From Zea mays (Eukaryota; Streptophyta; Magnoliopsida; Poales; Poaceae), in assembly GCF_902167145.1 (NCBI RefSeq), contig NC_050104.1:95863849-95927848 (forward strand): a stretch of 64,000 nt of DNA, written 5' to 3'. Within the stretch, counting starts at the first letter, position 1, and the number at the start of each line of letters is the position of its first letter. Below, piece after piece: positions 47,367 through 57,723 of this stretch. Position numbers and translations under genes: made by a program. Below the pieces are notes generated by a model. That model made no database searches. It had not been told where the DNA came from and saw only the letters and a program-made list of their open reading frames with translations.

Positions 47367-48875
47367 TCAGTAAATCTGCTTCGACTCTGGCACAGTGCTA
47401 TTGACTGTGCGAGCTTCAGACTCCTCTCTGAAGTCCCGCTGAAGGTTGACGCACTGACTCCCTTCTGGCTGCTGACCTCTTTGTGTTGGTGGTGGCGGTG
47501 GAGGCTGCTGCCAAGATGCTTGGGGTTGGCTTGCCGAAGCAACAGAAGCTGCAGGGTGGTTGCCTACATATTCTGGAATATAAGGCGAATGATACGAAGC
47601 AGTATGCATGACCTTCTTCGGCTGACTTTGTTGCGCTGCTGCTTCTGCTATCTCCTTCTGCTTCTGGATGGTAACGTGGCACATCCTGGTGGTATGGCCC
47701 TTGTCTTCACCACAGAATAGGCAGTAAATTTTTCTTGGCTGATCTCCAAACCTTCCCCCGAAGCCCCTAGCGCCTCTGCCCCTTGGCGCTGACGGCCGAA
47801 AAGAACTTTGCTGCTGCCCCGAAGCTTGTGAAGAGTATTGTGGCCTTTGCTGCTGGCTCCCTCGATCATCACTTTGAGTAGAGTTATGAATTGACCTAAC
47901 GTGCCTCGGGTGAAATCTTCCTCCGAAGCCCCTGGTCATTTCAGAGAACCTTAATGCTTCGTCCCTTCTTTGGCAGAAGTCATTGTCAGCTCGAATATAC
48001 TCGTCTATCTTCTGGAGCAGCTTCTCCAACATTTGTGGTGGCTTCCTGGCAAAGTACTGCGCTGAAGGTCCCGGCCGAAGCCCCTTAATCATGGCCTTAA
48101 TGACAATTTCATTGGGCACTGTTGGCGCCTGTGCCCTCAGACGCAGAAACCTTCGGACATACGCCTGAAGGTATTCTTCGTGATCCTGAGTACACTGGAA
48201 TAGAGCCTGGGCGGTGACTGGCTTTGTCTGAAATCCTTGGAAGCTGGTTATCAACATATCCTTCAGCTTTTGCCATGAGGTGATTGTCCCTGGCCGAAGA
48301 GAAGAGTACCAAGTCTGAGCGACACTCTTGACGGCCATGACAAAAGACTTTGCCATGACTGCTGTATTGCCACCATACGAAGATATGGTTGCCTCATAGC
48401 TCATCAAGAATTGCTTCGGGTCTGAATGACCGTCATACATGGGGAGTTGAGGTGGCTTGTAAGACTGGGGCCATGGTGTAGCCTGTAATTCTGTTGACAA
48501 AGGAGAAGCATCATCAAAAGCAAAATTTCCATGATGGAAATCTTCATACCAGTCTTCCTCATTGTAGAAACCCTCCTGATGGAGCTCTCCGCGCTGAGGC
48601 CTTCGGCTCTGGTCATCTTGAACAAGATGACGAACCTCTTCCGACGCTTCATCTATCTGCCTCTGAAGGTCTGCTAGACGGGCCATCTTCTCCTTCTTCT
48701 GTTGAACCTGTTGCTGAACCATTTCCAGGTTTTGGATTTCCTGGTCCAAGTCGTCCTCCGGAGGCGTTGGACTAGTAGCCTTCCTCTTTTGACTTCGGGC
48801 CTCCCTGAGAGAAAGGACGTCCTGATTGGGATCCAGCGGCTGTAGAGTACCCGCTGAAGCTTTTTTCGGCGGCAT
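47367..48875 (-). CDS. Gag of the Zeon-like element
   Basis: 502 residues, ATG 48875 (MPPKKASAGTLQPLDP), stop TGA 47367-47369. A coiled coil at about 45-90 (QEIQNLEMVQQQVQQKKEKM) is followed by the Gypsy gag capsid fold (about 140-300; YDGHSDPKQFLMSYEATI, TITSWQKLKDMLITSFQGF, AYVRRFLRLRAQ) and a Cys/His knuckle CLFCGEDKGHTTRMC, in which the spacing before His is five rather than the usual four. The C-terminus is rich in Gln and Pro. No pol follows; the element would need another element's enzymes. Uninterrupted. Confidence 0.9.
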   Translation of the reverse strand: MPPKKASAGTLQPLDPNQDVLSLREARSQKRKATSPTPPEDDLDQEIQNLEMVQQQVQQKKEKMARLADLQRQIDEASEEVRHLVQDDQSRRPQRGELHQEGFYNEEDWYEDFHHGNFAFDDASPLSTELQATPWPQSYKPPQLPMYDGHSDPKQFLMSYEATISSYGGNTAVMAKSFVMAVKSVAQTWYSSLRPGTITSWQKLKDMLITSFQGFQTKPVTAQALFQCTQDHEEYLQAYVRRFLRLRAQAPTVPNEIVIKAMIKGLRPGPSAQYFARKPPQMLEKLLQKIDEYIRADNDFCQRRDEALRFSEMTRGFGGRFHPRHVRSIHNSTQSDDRGSQQQRPQYSSQASGQQQSSFRPSAPRGRGARGFGGRFGDQPRKIYCLFCGEDKGHTTRMCHVTIQKQKEIAEAAAQQSQPKKVMHTASYHSPYIPEYVGNHPAASVASASQPQASWQQPPPPPPTQRGQQPEGSQCVNLQRDFREESEARTVNSTVPESKQIY

Positions 48876-48929
48876 GACGAAGGTGATGCTTGCCGAAAGT
48901 GTTCAAGACTCAAAAAATGGAAGTGAATT

Positions 48930-48948
48930 CACCGGAGGTGGGCACCAA
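48930..48948 (-). other. Primer binding site candidate of the Zeon-like element
   Basis: TTGGTGCCCACCTCCGGTG on minus directly after the 5' LTR. I cannot assign the tRNA with confidence. Confidence 0.6.
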
Positions 48949-49629
48949 TGTTGGGGACTTGTTCTCAAATGCTTCGAATCAAGAACAAGGCAACATAAAA
49001 TGTTAAATATCAAAGCCCTTCGTCCTTCAAATCATTATTTCCCTTCGGATATAACGAATCTAGGACGAAGGTCATGAAGGACATACCATCATGATCATGA
49101 TAAAAGATGGAAATCATTCATACAAAGTACAGAAAGTAACATAATTTCTGTAAACATTATTATTAATCTATTTCCATTTATATTACTTCTGTAAACAATG
49201 GTAAATTACAAATGTACCTTCGGCTTGATGGAATGAGAATACAGGCGTGACGCAAAAGTGAATGCCAAGTCCGCGTGAACAGTACGGGAATACTGTTCAC
49301 CTATTTATAGGCACGGGTCGCAGCCCATGCAAAATTACATTAATGCCCTTTACATTTATCAATAACTCTATAGTAATTCTTCGAGGTCTAATTTGGCTTT
49401 TCATCTTTAAGTCGGTTTCCCCTTCCCGCCGTTATGCCGAAGCTCTTCTGCACATAGCTTCGCGATCGTCTTATCCTTCGTCGTGATTGCCGTCCCAGTC
49501 TAGCTTCGTCTTAACCATGCTCTTGTATACTCGCAATCTGGCTTCGAAGGTACCTGTTCACATATTTTTCTTGGAAAACATAATCAAATTACATTTTTGA
49601 GGACCTTCGGAAGCCGAAGGCCCCCAACA
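48949..49629 (-). repeat. 5' LTR of the Zeon-like element
   Basis: 681 bp, identical in length to 17574-18254. Differences seen by eye include A/G near 49150, A/T near 49230, A/G near 49287 and T/C near 49321. Confidence 0.9.
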
Positions 49630-50597
49630 AAAATCCCTTCATGTACTTCGGCCATGGCTAATATAGCATCATCTGGGCCCAAGCACTTAAGCAGGATGTC
49701 ATTGACTGTTCGGCGGTAAAGTTCGTCACTCATCAAAACATACTTGAAAGCTGTTCGCCGAATGTTCTTATCTGTTTTGATATTGGGATTTCGTAAATAA
49801 TTAAGTATAGGTGTCCTCCAATCTCTTGCATCGGCTTCATTGTCAGCCGAATCGATTAAGAGAACATTTCTGGTAACCTCGGACGGTCCGGCGCCATCAC
49901 ACGGACGGTCCGCGACCTGGGAATTTGGCTCTGCACTGATTATCAGATTTTCAGTTTTGTGAAACTTCCCTCTCTTTATCCGATAACCTGATGCATCTTG
50001 TGCCAAATCGTTAGCTCTATGATTCTCAACTCTAGAGATATGTCGAATACTGAATTCGTCAAAAGAATGAATTATGCTCCAACATTTCTCAAGGTAACTA
50101 TTTAGAGTACCATCAAAACATTGATATTCTTCTAACACTTGTTGGACAACCAGCTGAGAATCACCAAATACCTTCACATGTTTTACTCCCATACCATTTA
50201 AAAGTTCTAAGCCGAATAGGAGGGCCTCATATTCAGCTTGATTATTAGTGCAATAAGTTTTCAATCGGCTAGAAAAGTCAAAGGAGACATTACTTGGTGA
50301 AACAAGCACAATGCCAATTCCTTGCCCTTCATTGCAAACTGATCCATCAAAATATAAAGTCCAAGGAGTAATGGTGAGGTATGACATGTCTAGTTCATGA
50401 ATATCATTAACCTGATGTTCTACAATGAAATCCGCTATGACTTGGCCTTTTATAGATTTCAATGGTTCATAGTCCAAGTCATATTCTATGAGTGCATAAG
50501 CCCACTTACCAATTCTACCACCCATAATTGGGTTATGCAACATGTATTTGATCACATCGGCTTGACCAGAAACAGTGCAATGACTAGACAATAAATA
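49630..50597 (-). pseudogene. Tat-element RNase H and start of integrase
   Basis: The frame is open from about 50597 to the Zeon-like LTR. RNase H residues are present: LYFDGSVCNEGQG, NQAEYEALLFGLELL, FGDSQLVVQQVLEEY, and HISRVENHRANDLAQ. A linker with ADRPCDGAGPSEV is encoded by two GGACGGTCC palindromes (49880-49913). It ends at MAEVHEGI, the first His of the integrase zinc finger; the second His is at 17562-17573, beyond the insertion. Downstream residues read from the LTR are not element protein. Confidence 0.85.
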
Positions 50598-52144
50598 TCA
50601 TCTACATTTGGTGCATGCAAAAAACAAGCATAAGCATAACTTTTCAATAAAAGTGTACCTTGTTTCAACATCCACCAACCTTCGGCTTAGATATGTCACC
50701 ACATGCTCCTTCCCCTCAGTTTCTTGTGTCAGAACAGCCCCAATGACCTTATCCTCAGCTGCAATGTATAATCGGAATGGTACTCCTGCTCGTGGTGCTT
50801 TTAATACGGGAGCCGAAGATAAGTATTTTTTGATGAGATCAAATGCTTCTTGCTGTTCTGCCCCCAAGCGAATTCGGCATCATTCTTAAGCCGAAGAATA
50901 GGGGTGAACGCATCAATCTTCCCAGCTAGGTTAGAAATAAATCTTCGTAAATAATTCACCTTGCCGAGAAACCTCTGTACCTCGACCTTACAGGTCGGAG
51001 GTCCCACATTCCGAATAGACTTGATTCAGTCAGGGTCTATCTCTATACCATGTTCATGTATGAAAAATCCTAAAAACTTACCGGCCGACACTCCAAAAGC
51101 ACATTTACGTGGGTTCATTTTCAAACCATACTGACGCATCTTATCAAAGGCTTTGCGCAAATCAGCTATATGAGAACTAAACTCAGCCGATTTGACTACA
51201 ATATCATCAATGTAAACTTCCACAGTGTTTCCTAACAATTCATGGAAGATCAAATTCATAGCCCTCTGATAAGTAGCACCAGCATTTTTCAGACCAAATG
51301 TCATGACAACCCACTCAAATAAACCAATGAAGCCTGGACATATAAAGGCCATTTTAGACGCATCTTCTTCGGCCATGAAAATCTGATTATATCCGGCATT
51401 ACCATCAAGGAAGCTAATAATTCTATTTCCTGATGCATTATTGATTAATGTGTCGGCTATGGGCATGGGATATTCGTCTTTAGGAGTTGCTTTATTTAAA
51501 TTGCGAAAATCAATGCATACTCTAAGTTTACCTGACTCCTTCTTCTCCACCGGCACAATATTGGAGACCCACTCTGCGTATCTGCAAGGTCTGATAAAAT
51601 CAGCTTCTAGCAGCCGGTGGATTTCGTCCTTGATGCGTGGGAGAAGATCTGGACGAAATGTTCTAGCTCTTTGCTTGAAAGGTCTGAAACCAGATTTAAT
51701 AGGCAGCCGATGCTCTACGATCTCTCGGCTTAATCCAGGCATCTCAGTATAATTCCAAGCAAAGCAATCTGAATATTCCTTCAATAGACCGATCATCTCA
51801 TCTCTAGGATCGGTCTCCAGGGTCTTGTTTACAAAAGTCGGCCTTGGAGTTTTACCATCTCCTATGTCAATCTCCTCCAAAGGATCGGCCGATGTAAACC
51901 CCTGTCCTAGTTTATCAAGATCTCTGAATTCCTCTATCATGTTCCCCACAGAGGAATTAGAAGATCTTTGTGTGACGGCGGACTCTCCGGTCTGGGGGAC
52001 CGAATCATCCGTAATACTGTCCTTTTGCTGTGATATATGTTCGGTCTTAAAGTCCGAACCCTTTTGTGAAAGACCAGACCATCCGGCCTTGGAAGCCGAA
52101 CTGTCCGTGGCCAGAGACTCATGAACTTTGTGTGTATTCATCAT
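50598..52144 (-). pseudogene. Tat-element reverse transcriptase, broken
   Basis: RT pieces: MPGLSREIVEHRLPI, VRVCIDFRNLN-type box, FLDGNAGYNQI, MTFGLKNAGATYQRAMN and an intact YIDDIV at about 51200-51215. Stops occur at 51026-51028 and 50598-50600, and the frame changes around 50800-51000 (pieces 51007-50801 and 50867-50598). The N-terminal part (52144-51850) is a linker with degenerate palindromes. Confidence 0.85.
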
Positions 52145-52151
52145 TTAAACT

Positions 52152-55100
52152 TTATTTAGGATTTAGCCGATTCTCCATCGGCTCTAGCATTACAGGAATG
52201 AAACCTTTCTTATCTATACTTATGAATTGATAATCAGAAAAATCTACTCCTGTTAGACATGTAGCAGTCTCATAAGTCCAGAGTACAGGGGCATCGGCCA
52301 CAGCGATGCAGGCCGATACATCAACATGTACTTGTTCTATGTCATCGCCTACCCATTGTATTAGCATTTGATGTAATGTAGAAGGTATACATTGATTGGC
52401 GTGAATCCAATCTCTTCCTAGAATTAAACTGTAATTTCCTTCTACATCAGCGACGAAGAATGCAGCAGCAAGGGTCTTAGTCCCGATGGTTAATTCAACG
52501 GACGTGACTCCCCTGGCTTTGATCGAACTATCAGTTCCAACACCGCTGAGGGTCATGTTGGTCTTGACAAGTTCGTCATCTTGTTTACCTAATTTTCTGT
52601 ATAATGAATAAGGCATTAGATTTACAGCTGCCCCTCCGTCTACCAACATCTTAGCAATCGGTATCCCATCAATGTGACCGCGCACGAAGAGCGGCTTTAA
52701 ATGATTTACCGATTCCTTTGGTTTAGTAAAGGCGACTTCTTTAGGACCAAAATCAAACTGGGCAACAACAGGTTCATCGTCGCCGATAATAGTACAATCG
52801 GCGGAAAATGTAATAATATTTACATACATACCTGGGCGTTCTGGAGAAGCCTCGTAGTCGACCAGGTCTTCTCCCAGCAGGTCGTCCTCCTCCATTGATG
52901 TTATCGTGTCGTTGGAGGCTTCCTGGTGAACGGCGGACGGTCCGCGCGCGGGGGCCGGACGGTCCGCGCCTGGTGCAGGTTGTCTAGAGGCTTCCTGGTG
53001 AACGGCGGACGGTCCATGCGCGGGGGCCGGACGGTCCGCGCCTGGTGCAGGTTGACTTTCTATTTCTGTGGCCGTTTGTTTTTTCTCAACGGCCTTCGGT
53101 ATCCATTTCTTTTGTGGTGGCGGGTATAGTGGATGTGTGTCATTGAATATCTTTTCCGCCTTTTTCTCCTGGCTCTCCTTTACTCTTAGGCGCTGTAATT
53201 TTCTCTTTTGGGACCGTGTCAATCCCGCTGGACACCATCGAGGCATGGAGTATTTTGGATCGGCTGTTTTGATGGTAACCGTATCCTTTTTGGTTGTGTT
53301 GGTCGATTCACCAAAAATCATTGGCCCTTTATTGTCTCCCTGTATGACAACATCTGTAGTGCCTATTTTGATGATGTCCTTTTTCGTTGTTCTTTGAGTT
53401 GCTACAGGCATATGCCCCCCTGCCGGATTGGTCGGCCTAGGAGGCCGAGTAGTCCGGCAATCTTGTTGGGCCTGTGCCTGGTGACCGGATTCAGCAGCGC
53501 TCAATTGGTCTTGCACCGGCGGCGCCAACCTATCAAAAACGGATGTTTGGGGTGCCCCCCAGGCGGGGTACTGTGGCATCCCAAATGGATATGGTGGCAT
53601 GCCCCACATTTGATTTGGGACATATGGTGGAGGTAAGTATGTGTATGGATATGGCATAGATGGATAAGGAGGTGGAGGGGTCCATGTCGGCATGTTAGGT
53701 CTCAATTGTACAATAGGACCTTTCATTTCTTCCGATTGGTGAGGTGGTTCAATCGGCCTGACCTGACGTTGCTCATGAATGGGTGAGCGGGGTCGCTTCG
53801 GTGGCCGGTCACTGGGGCCGACCTTCTTTTTCACATATTTAGACAACAATTGATCGAAAGTCGGGCCAGGCTTGATCAGCCGACCAGCTGCTTTAAATGT
53901 ATTTGTTTTCCACGTACCTATCTCTGGTCGTCGTGGTTTGAAGGTACGTGGTCGCTGCGAGTCCTGAGCATGGCCGGACCGTCCGCCAGAGTCCTCCGGA
54001 CCGTCCGGAGAAGCGTCGGACCGTCCGCGTCGGGACGGCGGACTGTCCGTGATGCGCAGCACGGGTTCCCGCAACTGTCTCCCTGTCTGCGCTTGCCCCC
54101 TAGTGCTAGAGGCTGTGATGGTCACCTTTAGGGTCTCCCCTCCATCGGGAGTCTTCTCGGCCACCACTTTCCTGCAAGAAACTTTACAATCCCCGTCGAC
54201 CTTTTTAGCATTGCCGATGATTGTTTCCTTGCCTTTGCCATTATCGGCTGTATTTGGCCGAACCAGGACTTTCTTGCCCTCGAAGTCAATCATGTTCATC
54301 GGAAAGGGCTCTATATCCACCTGCATTTCCTGAAATTTCAATCGTCCTTCGTTAATGGCCGATTGAATCTGTCGCCAAAATACATTACAATCATTAGTGG
54401 CATGAGAAAATGAGTTATGCCACTTGCAGTACGCTCGACGTTTTAGCTCGTCGGCAGATGGAACAGTGTGATTTATTTTAATATTGCCATTTTTGAGTAA
54501 TTCGTCAAATATTCTATCACACTTACCAACATTAAACGTAAACTTAACCTCCTCTTGCTGTTTCTTTTGAACCGGCTGTAAGGAGGAACAAGCCGAAGAT
54601 TTGGCCTGTTTTGGCCAAACCATTTCAGCAGCGTACACTTCCGCTGGTTCATCATCCGAGCTACTTTGGTCGCATTCTACTATGTGTATGTTGTGACGTA
54701 TTGTTTTAGCAGTTTCTTTGCTCCGGCTTTCGCAAGCCAAAGCCCTCTGGTGTAACTGTGCTAGTGTAAAAAATTGGATGCCTTCTAATCTTTCTTTTAA
54801 ATAATATCGCAGACCATTAAAGACTAATCCTACTAGCTGTTTTTCTGCTAAATGAATTTGAAAGCATTGGTTTCTTGTATCGCGGAATCTCCGGATGTAA
54901 TCATTAACCGATTCATCCTTTGTTTGTTGTAATGACACTAAATCTACCAAATCCAACTCATAGTCACCGGAGAAAAAAAGATCATGAAATTTTTGTTCTA
55001 GATCCCCCCACGATGAAATGGAATTAGGAGGTAAAGTGGCATACCATGCAAACGCGGTTCCTGTTAGAGATAATGAAAATAAGCGCACGCGAAATGCCTC

Positions 55101-56333
55101 TGTGTCGGCCAATTCTCCCAATTGTGCTAAGAACTGGCCTATATGTTCACGCGTGTTTTTCCCTTGATCACCCGAAAATTTTGCGAATTCGGGTATTCTA
55201 GTTCCCTGTGGGTACGGGTGGTGATCAAATCGGCTGTCATAAGGTTTCCGATATGATTGCCCCCCAGGGATCATGCTTACTCTGAGCTTATCTCGGAACG
55301 CCCCGGCTATTTCTTCCCTTACTATATCAATGGCAGCCGGTGCAAGACCACCGGCTCTCTGGTCAAACATAGGTGGTGTTGGTTGCATGTTAGTATGTTG
55401 TCATTCCCCCCATTGGTTTGAGCTACGTGGTGCATTTCCATTTGCCCTATATGGCTCATAGGTTTGATCGTTTCTTTCTGGCCTTCTAGGTGGGGCCGGA
55501 AAGCTTTCCTGGGCTCTGGATCCTGGATTAATGGGCTGGTGCATTGCATAGTGTGATGGGAAGTGTTGCTGGGACGGGCGAGGATTCAGGTAATAATCCT
55601 CCTCAAAAGACTCATGCGCGGACTGTCCGGCTATGTACCCGGACCGTCCGTGATTATATGCGGACCGTCCGTCGTTGTATGCGGACCGTCCGACTGGGTA
55701 GTTTGGGTTCTGTGTCATATGTGGTGGCTCGGGTGCGTGTCTGGGTACTTCATTAAAAATGGGCCCGGCCATGACTGGCCCGGACGGTCCGCGATCACGC
55801 GCGAACGGTCCGGACATGTGCAGATCGGCTGTTTTGCTGCCGATTTGCGGTTGCTCAGGGTACGTGTCCATCGGCATCCCATAAAGGGGTTGTGACTGGT
55901 CGTGACAACCTACAACCGATGGATTACGCGTATTACCCCCTAATTCTACTTCGTGTGATGGGAAATTTGCAATGCTAGATTTGTCAAATGCACGTGCTAA
56001 TCTCCTATAGTCGTTTTGCATATCCCCTATGATATTTTGCATTTGCTCACGCTGTTCATCTATATAATTCTTAAGAGATTGCAGCTCATTTGTATTACTT
56101 ACATTGGGGATGTCTGGCGTGGGTCGTAGTGAAGCCGGATCTGTCGCCCGATGTCGGACGACTTTATTGTTCCTGTCCACTTTGAAGTTGGCCAAGAACC
56201 TCGCTTTTGCCTCCTGGATCATCTGCTCCTTGTGCTCCTCAAACTGGAGCTATTCGTCAGCCGGCAATGTGTCCCAAGTCGGCTCTATGATGTTGCTTGG
56301 AGATACTTCAGAACTATCCCTTGAACCAGCCAT
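52152..56333 (-). pseudogene. Tat-element Gag and protease, two in-frame stops
   Basis: Start ATG 56333 (MAGSRDSSEVSP). In-frame TAG 56250-56252 and TGA 55401-55403 break it into 27-codon, 282-codon and 1081-codon stretches. Gag: GTRIPEFAKFSGDQGKNT, LTGTAFAWYATLP, DLEQKFHDLFF, and a Cys/His stretch CKWHNSFSHATNDC. The protease near 52620-52650 has MLVDGGAAVNLMPYSLY, with the VDGG form usual in the Tat lineage. Linkers encoded by palindrome repeats (for example ADRPAPAHGPSAVHQE twice at 52918-53050) swell the protein. The stop at 52152 is followed by a new frame for RT. Confidence 0.85.
52918..53056. repeat. 70-bp tandem duplication with palindromes inside coding sequence
   Basis: Two copies of a unit starting GCTTCCTGGTGAACGGCGG, each with two GGACGGTCC (or variant) palindromes. 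Both copies stay in frame. Confidence 0.85.
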
Positions 56334-56372
56334 TGAGGGCCGATTTGATAGGTCTAAATATGTCTTCCCCAG

Positions 56373-56386
56373 CGGAGTCGCCAAAA
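56373..56386 (-). other. Primer binding site of the Tat element (tRNA-Arg type)
   Basis: Near 56366-56386, TGGCGACTCCGCTGGGG on minus, a few bases from the 5' LTR. This site is shared by Tat/Ogre-type elements. Confidence 0.75.
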
Positions 56387-56390
56387 AGTA

Positions 56391-57108
56391 TGTTTACGCT
56401 TTTTCGGAGCGCCAAATACTCAAGAAGAACTGGCGGCGGTGCTCTCTGGTCAGGGGCGAACGGTCCGCGGCCTGGGGCCGGACGGTCCGCGACCTGGCGT
56501 GAGGCGGCGGTGCTATCTGGTCAAGCGCGGACGGTCCGCGACACAGGGCTGGACGGTCCGCGACCTGGTGTAGGAGCTCGGGTTCCCTGCCTGACGATCG
56601 GACGGTCCGCGCCCTAGGGCTGGACGGTCCGCGCGTACGCAGGGGCGACGAAAGATCGCCGGCGGCGCCTGGATCTCGCTCCCGGGAGGGACCCTGTCAG
56701 GGAGGAGAGATCCTAGGAGTTGTCTAGGCTCGGGCAGGCCGACCTAGACTCCTCTAATCAACGTAGAGTCGAGGAGAGGCGGAGAATTTGGGGATCGAGT
56801 GGCTAAACCTAAACTAGACTAGAACTACTCCTAGGATAAAATGTGAAATAGAAGTTGTATTGATTCGATTGATGATCACAAATCGGCCGTAGACCTCTCT
56901 TTTTATAGAGGAGGGGGGCTGGACCCTTTACACGACTGGATTTCGAGCTAATTCCGCAAATCTAGCCAACAAACATAGCACAAAACTCGGAACCCTAAAC
57001 TGCTCTACGCATGCACGGACCGTCCGGCCCACAGGCGCGGACTGTCCGAACCGCAGACCGTCTGGCCTCAGGGCCGGACCGTCCGCCCGCTCAAAATGGA
57101 GCTCAACA
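56391..57108 (-). repeat. 5' LTR of the Tat-lineage element
   Basis: 718 bp, one 22-bp palindrome unit shorter than the left LTR. Palindromes at 56455-56635 and 57015-57085. Confidence 0.85.
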
Positions 57109-57235
57109 CCCAGAAAGATATTTTATACAATCGATTGAATACATTTGAAAAGCTAAGTGCTACTTTCAAGCTAATGATGATACTAAAAAATGGAAACAAA
57201 CTTGGGAGATGGAGAAGTAAAGGACTAGACCATAC

Positions 57236-57723
57236 CTTCCCACAAGATAGAGCAGCATCTCACTGTCGCAGGATCCCTAGAAGGCTTCGCACTGCCCCGC
57301 GCTACGATCTAGCGTGGCACGCGCCATCGCGCGCGTGGCGGGGTGAAAAACCGAAATCGTGTCTATGCCCATGTCGATGCGGCGCCACAGCAGAGCCTCG
57401 CCGACGGCTACGCGGCGCCACGTGGTGCACACGAACTCTGCGCCCAGCATGATCTCGCGGGGCCCAAGCTTGAGGAAGACGGTTATCAGGATGTCCTGAG
57501 GCAGCGCCGCCCAGTCCCTCGGCTCACTGGGCGCTGGTGGATGCGAGGGAGGTTCTGCTCTGTGGTGACCACCGTGGCGGCGGGAGGAGGACGACATAGC
57601 TACGGCCTGTGAAATATTAGCCATACGAAAACGTTGGTGAGGCCATGAGGGGGTCTGTGGTGTGGAGTATGATTTCGCTGCCGCCTGCATTTTATTGACG
57701 CTTGAGCTGCGAGTTCGATGCAT
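57236..57723 (-). CDS. F-box/LRR protein, exon 1 (F-box), with an in-frame TAG
   Basis: The F-box (RDWAALPQDILITVFLKLGPR, then EFVCTTWRRVAVGEALLWRRIDM) would bind SKP1 and link the protein to an SCF ubiquitin ligase. Several ATGs precede it (57723, 57690, 57621, 57597); the start at 57597 (MSSSSRRHGG) is also possible. After DRSAGQCEAF there is an in-frame TAG (57277-57279), then GSCDSEMLLYLVG and the donor GGAAG|GTATG at 57240-57231. Joined to exon 2 the product would be 325 residues apart from the TAG. With the TAG, only a 148-residue F-box protein without LRRs can be made. Either a recent pseudogene, a truncated gene or a sequence error. Confidence 0.85.

Larger units (their letters stand above)
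17574..49629 (-). mobile_element. Zeon-like non-autonomous Gypsy element, host of two younger insertions
   Basis: Two 681-bp LTRs (17574-18254, 48949-49629) start TGTTGGGGGCC on minus. Removing the Ji-like and Tekay-like insertions leaves about 7.37 kb holding gag (47367-48875), a tandem-repeat block and a plus-strand spliced gene (18562-21744), but no protease, RT or integrase. From memory, maize Zeon-1 is about 7.3 kb with LTRs of about 0.65-0.7 kb and gag only, so the match is good. By eye the LTRs differ at about six bases, which implies a recent insertion. The flanks are not a 5-bp duplication (ACCAC left, AAAAT right). Confidence 0.85.
15696..57108 (-). mobile_element. Tat-lineage Ty3/Gypsy element, old, split by a Zeon-like insertion
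   Basis: LTRs at 15696-16435 and 56391-57108 start TGTTGAGCTCC on minus. Next to the right LTR is a primer site TGGCGACTCCGCTGGGG, the tRNA-Arg type used by Tat/Ogre-like elements. Gag, protease, RT, RNase H and integrase follow in order on minus. Its own length without inserts is about 9.36 kb. Flanks CACAA (15691-15695) and CCCAG (57109-57113) agree at only 3 of 5 positions, so no clean target duplication is visible. The LTRs differ by several percent by eye plus one 22-bp repeat unit. It is the oldest element in the nest. Confidence 0.85.
14973..57235 (-). other. Giant F-box gene intron (about 42.3 kb) made of nested retrotransposons
   Basis: Donor GGAAG|GTATG at 57231-57240 and acceptor TTACAG|AGC at 14970-14978 bound it. 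About 720 bp on one side and 127 bp on the other are not LTR element; the rest is the Tat/Zeon/Ji/Tekay nest. Before the insertions the intron would have been about 850 bp. Confidence 0.75.

Noticed and set aside
15696..57113. Target duplication of the Tat element
   Set aside because: CACAA and CCCAG agree at 3 of 5 bases only, which is not enough to claim one.
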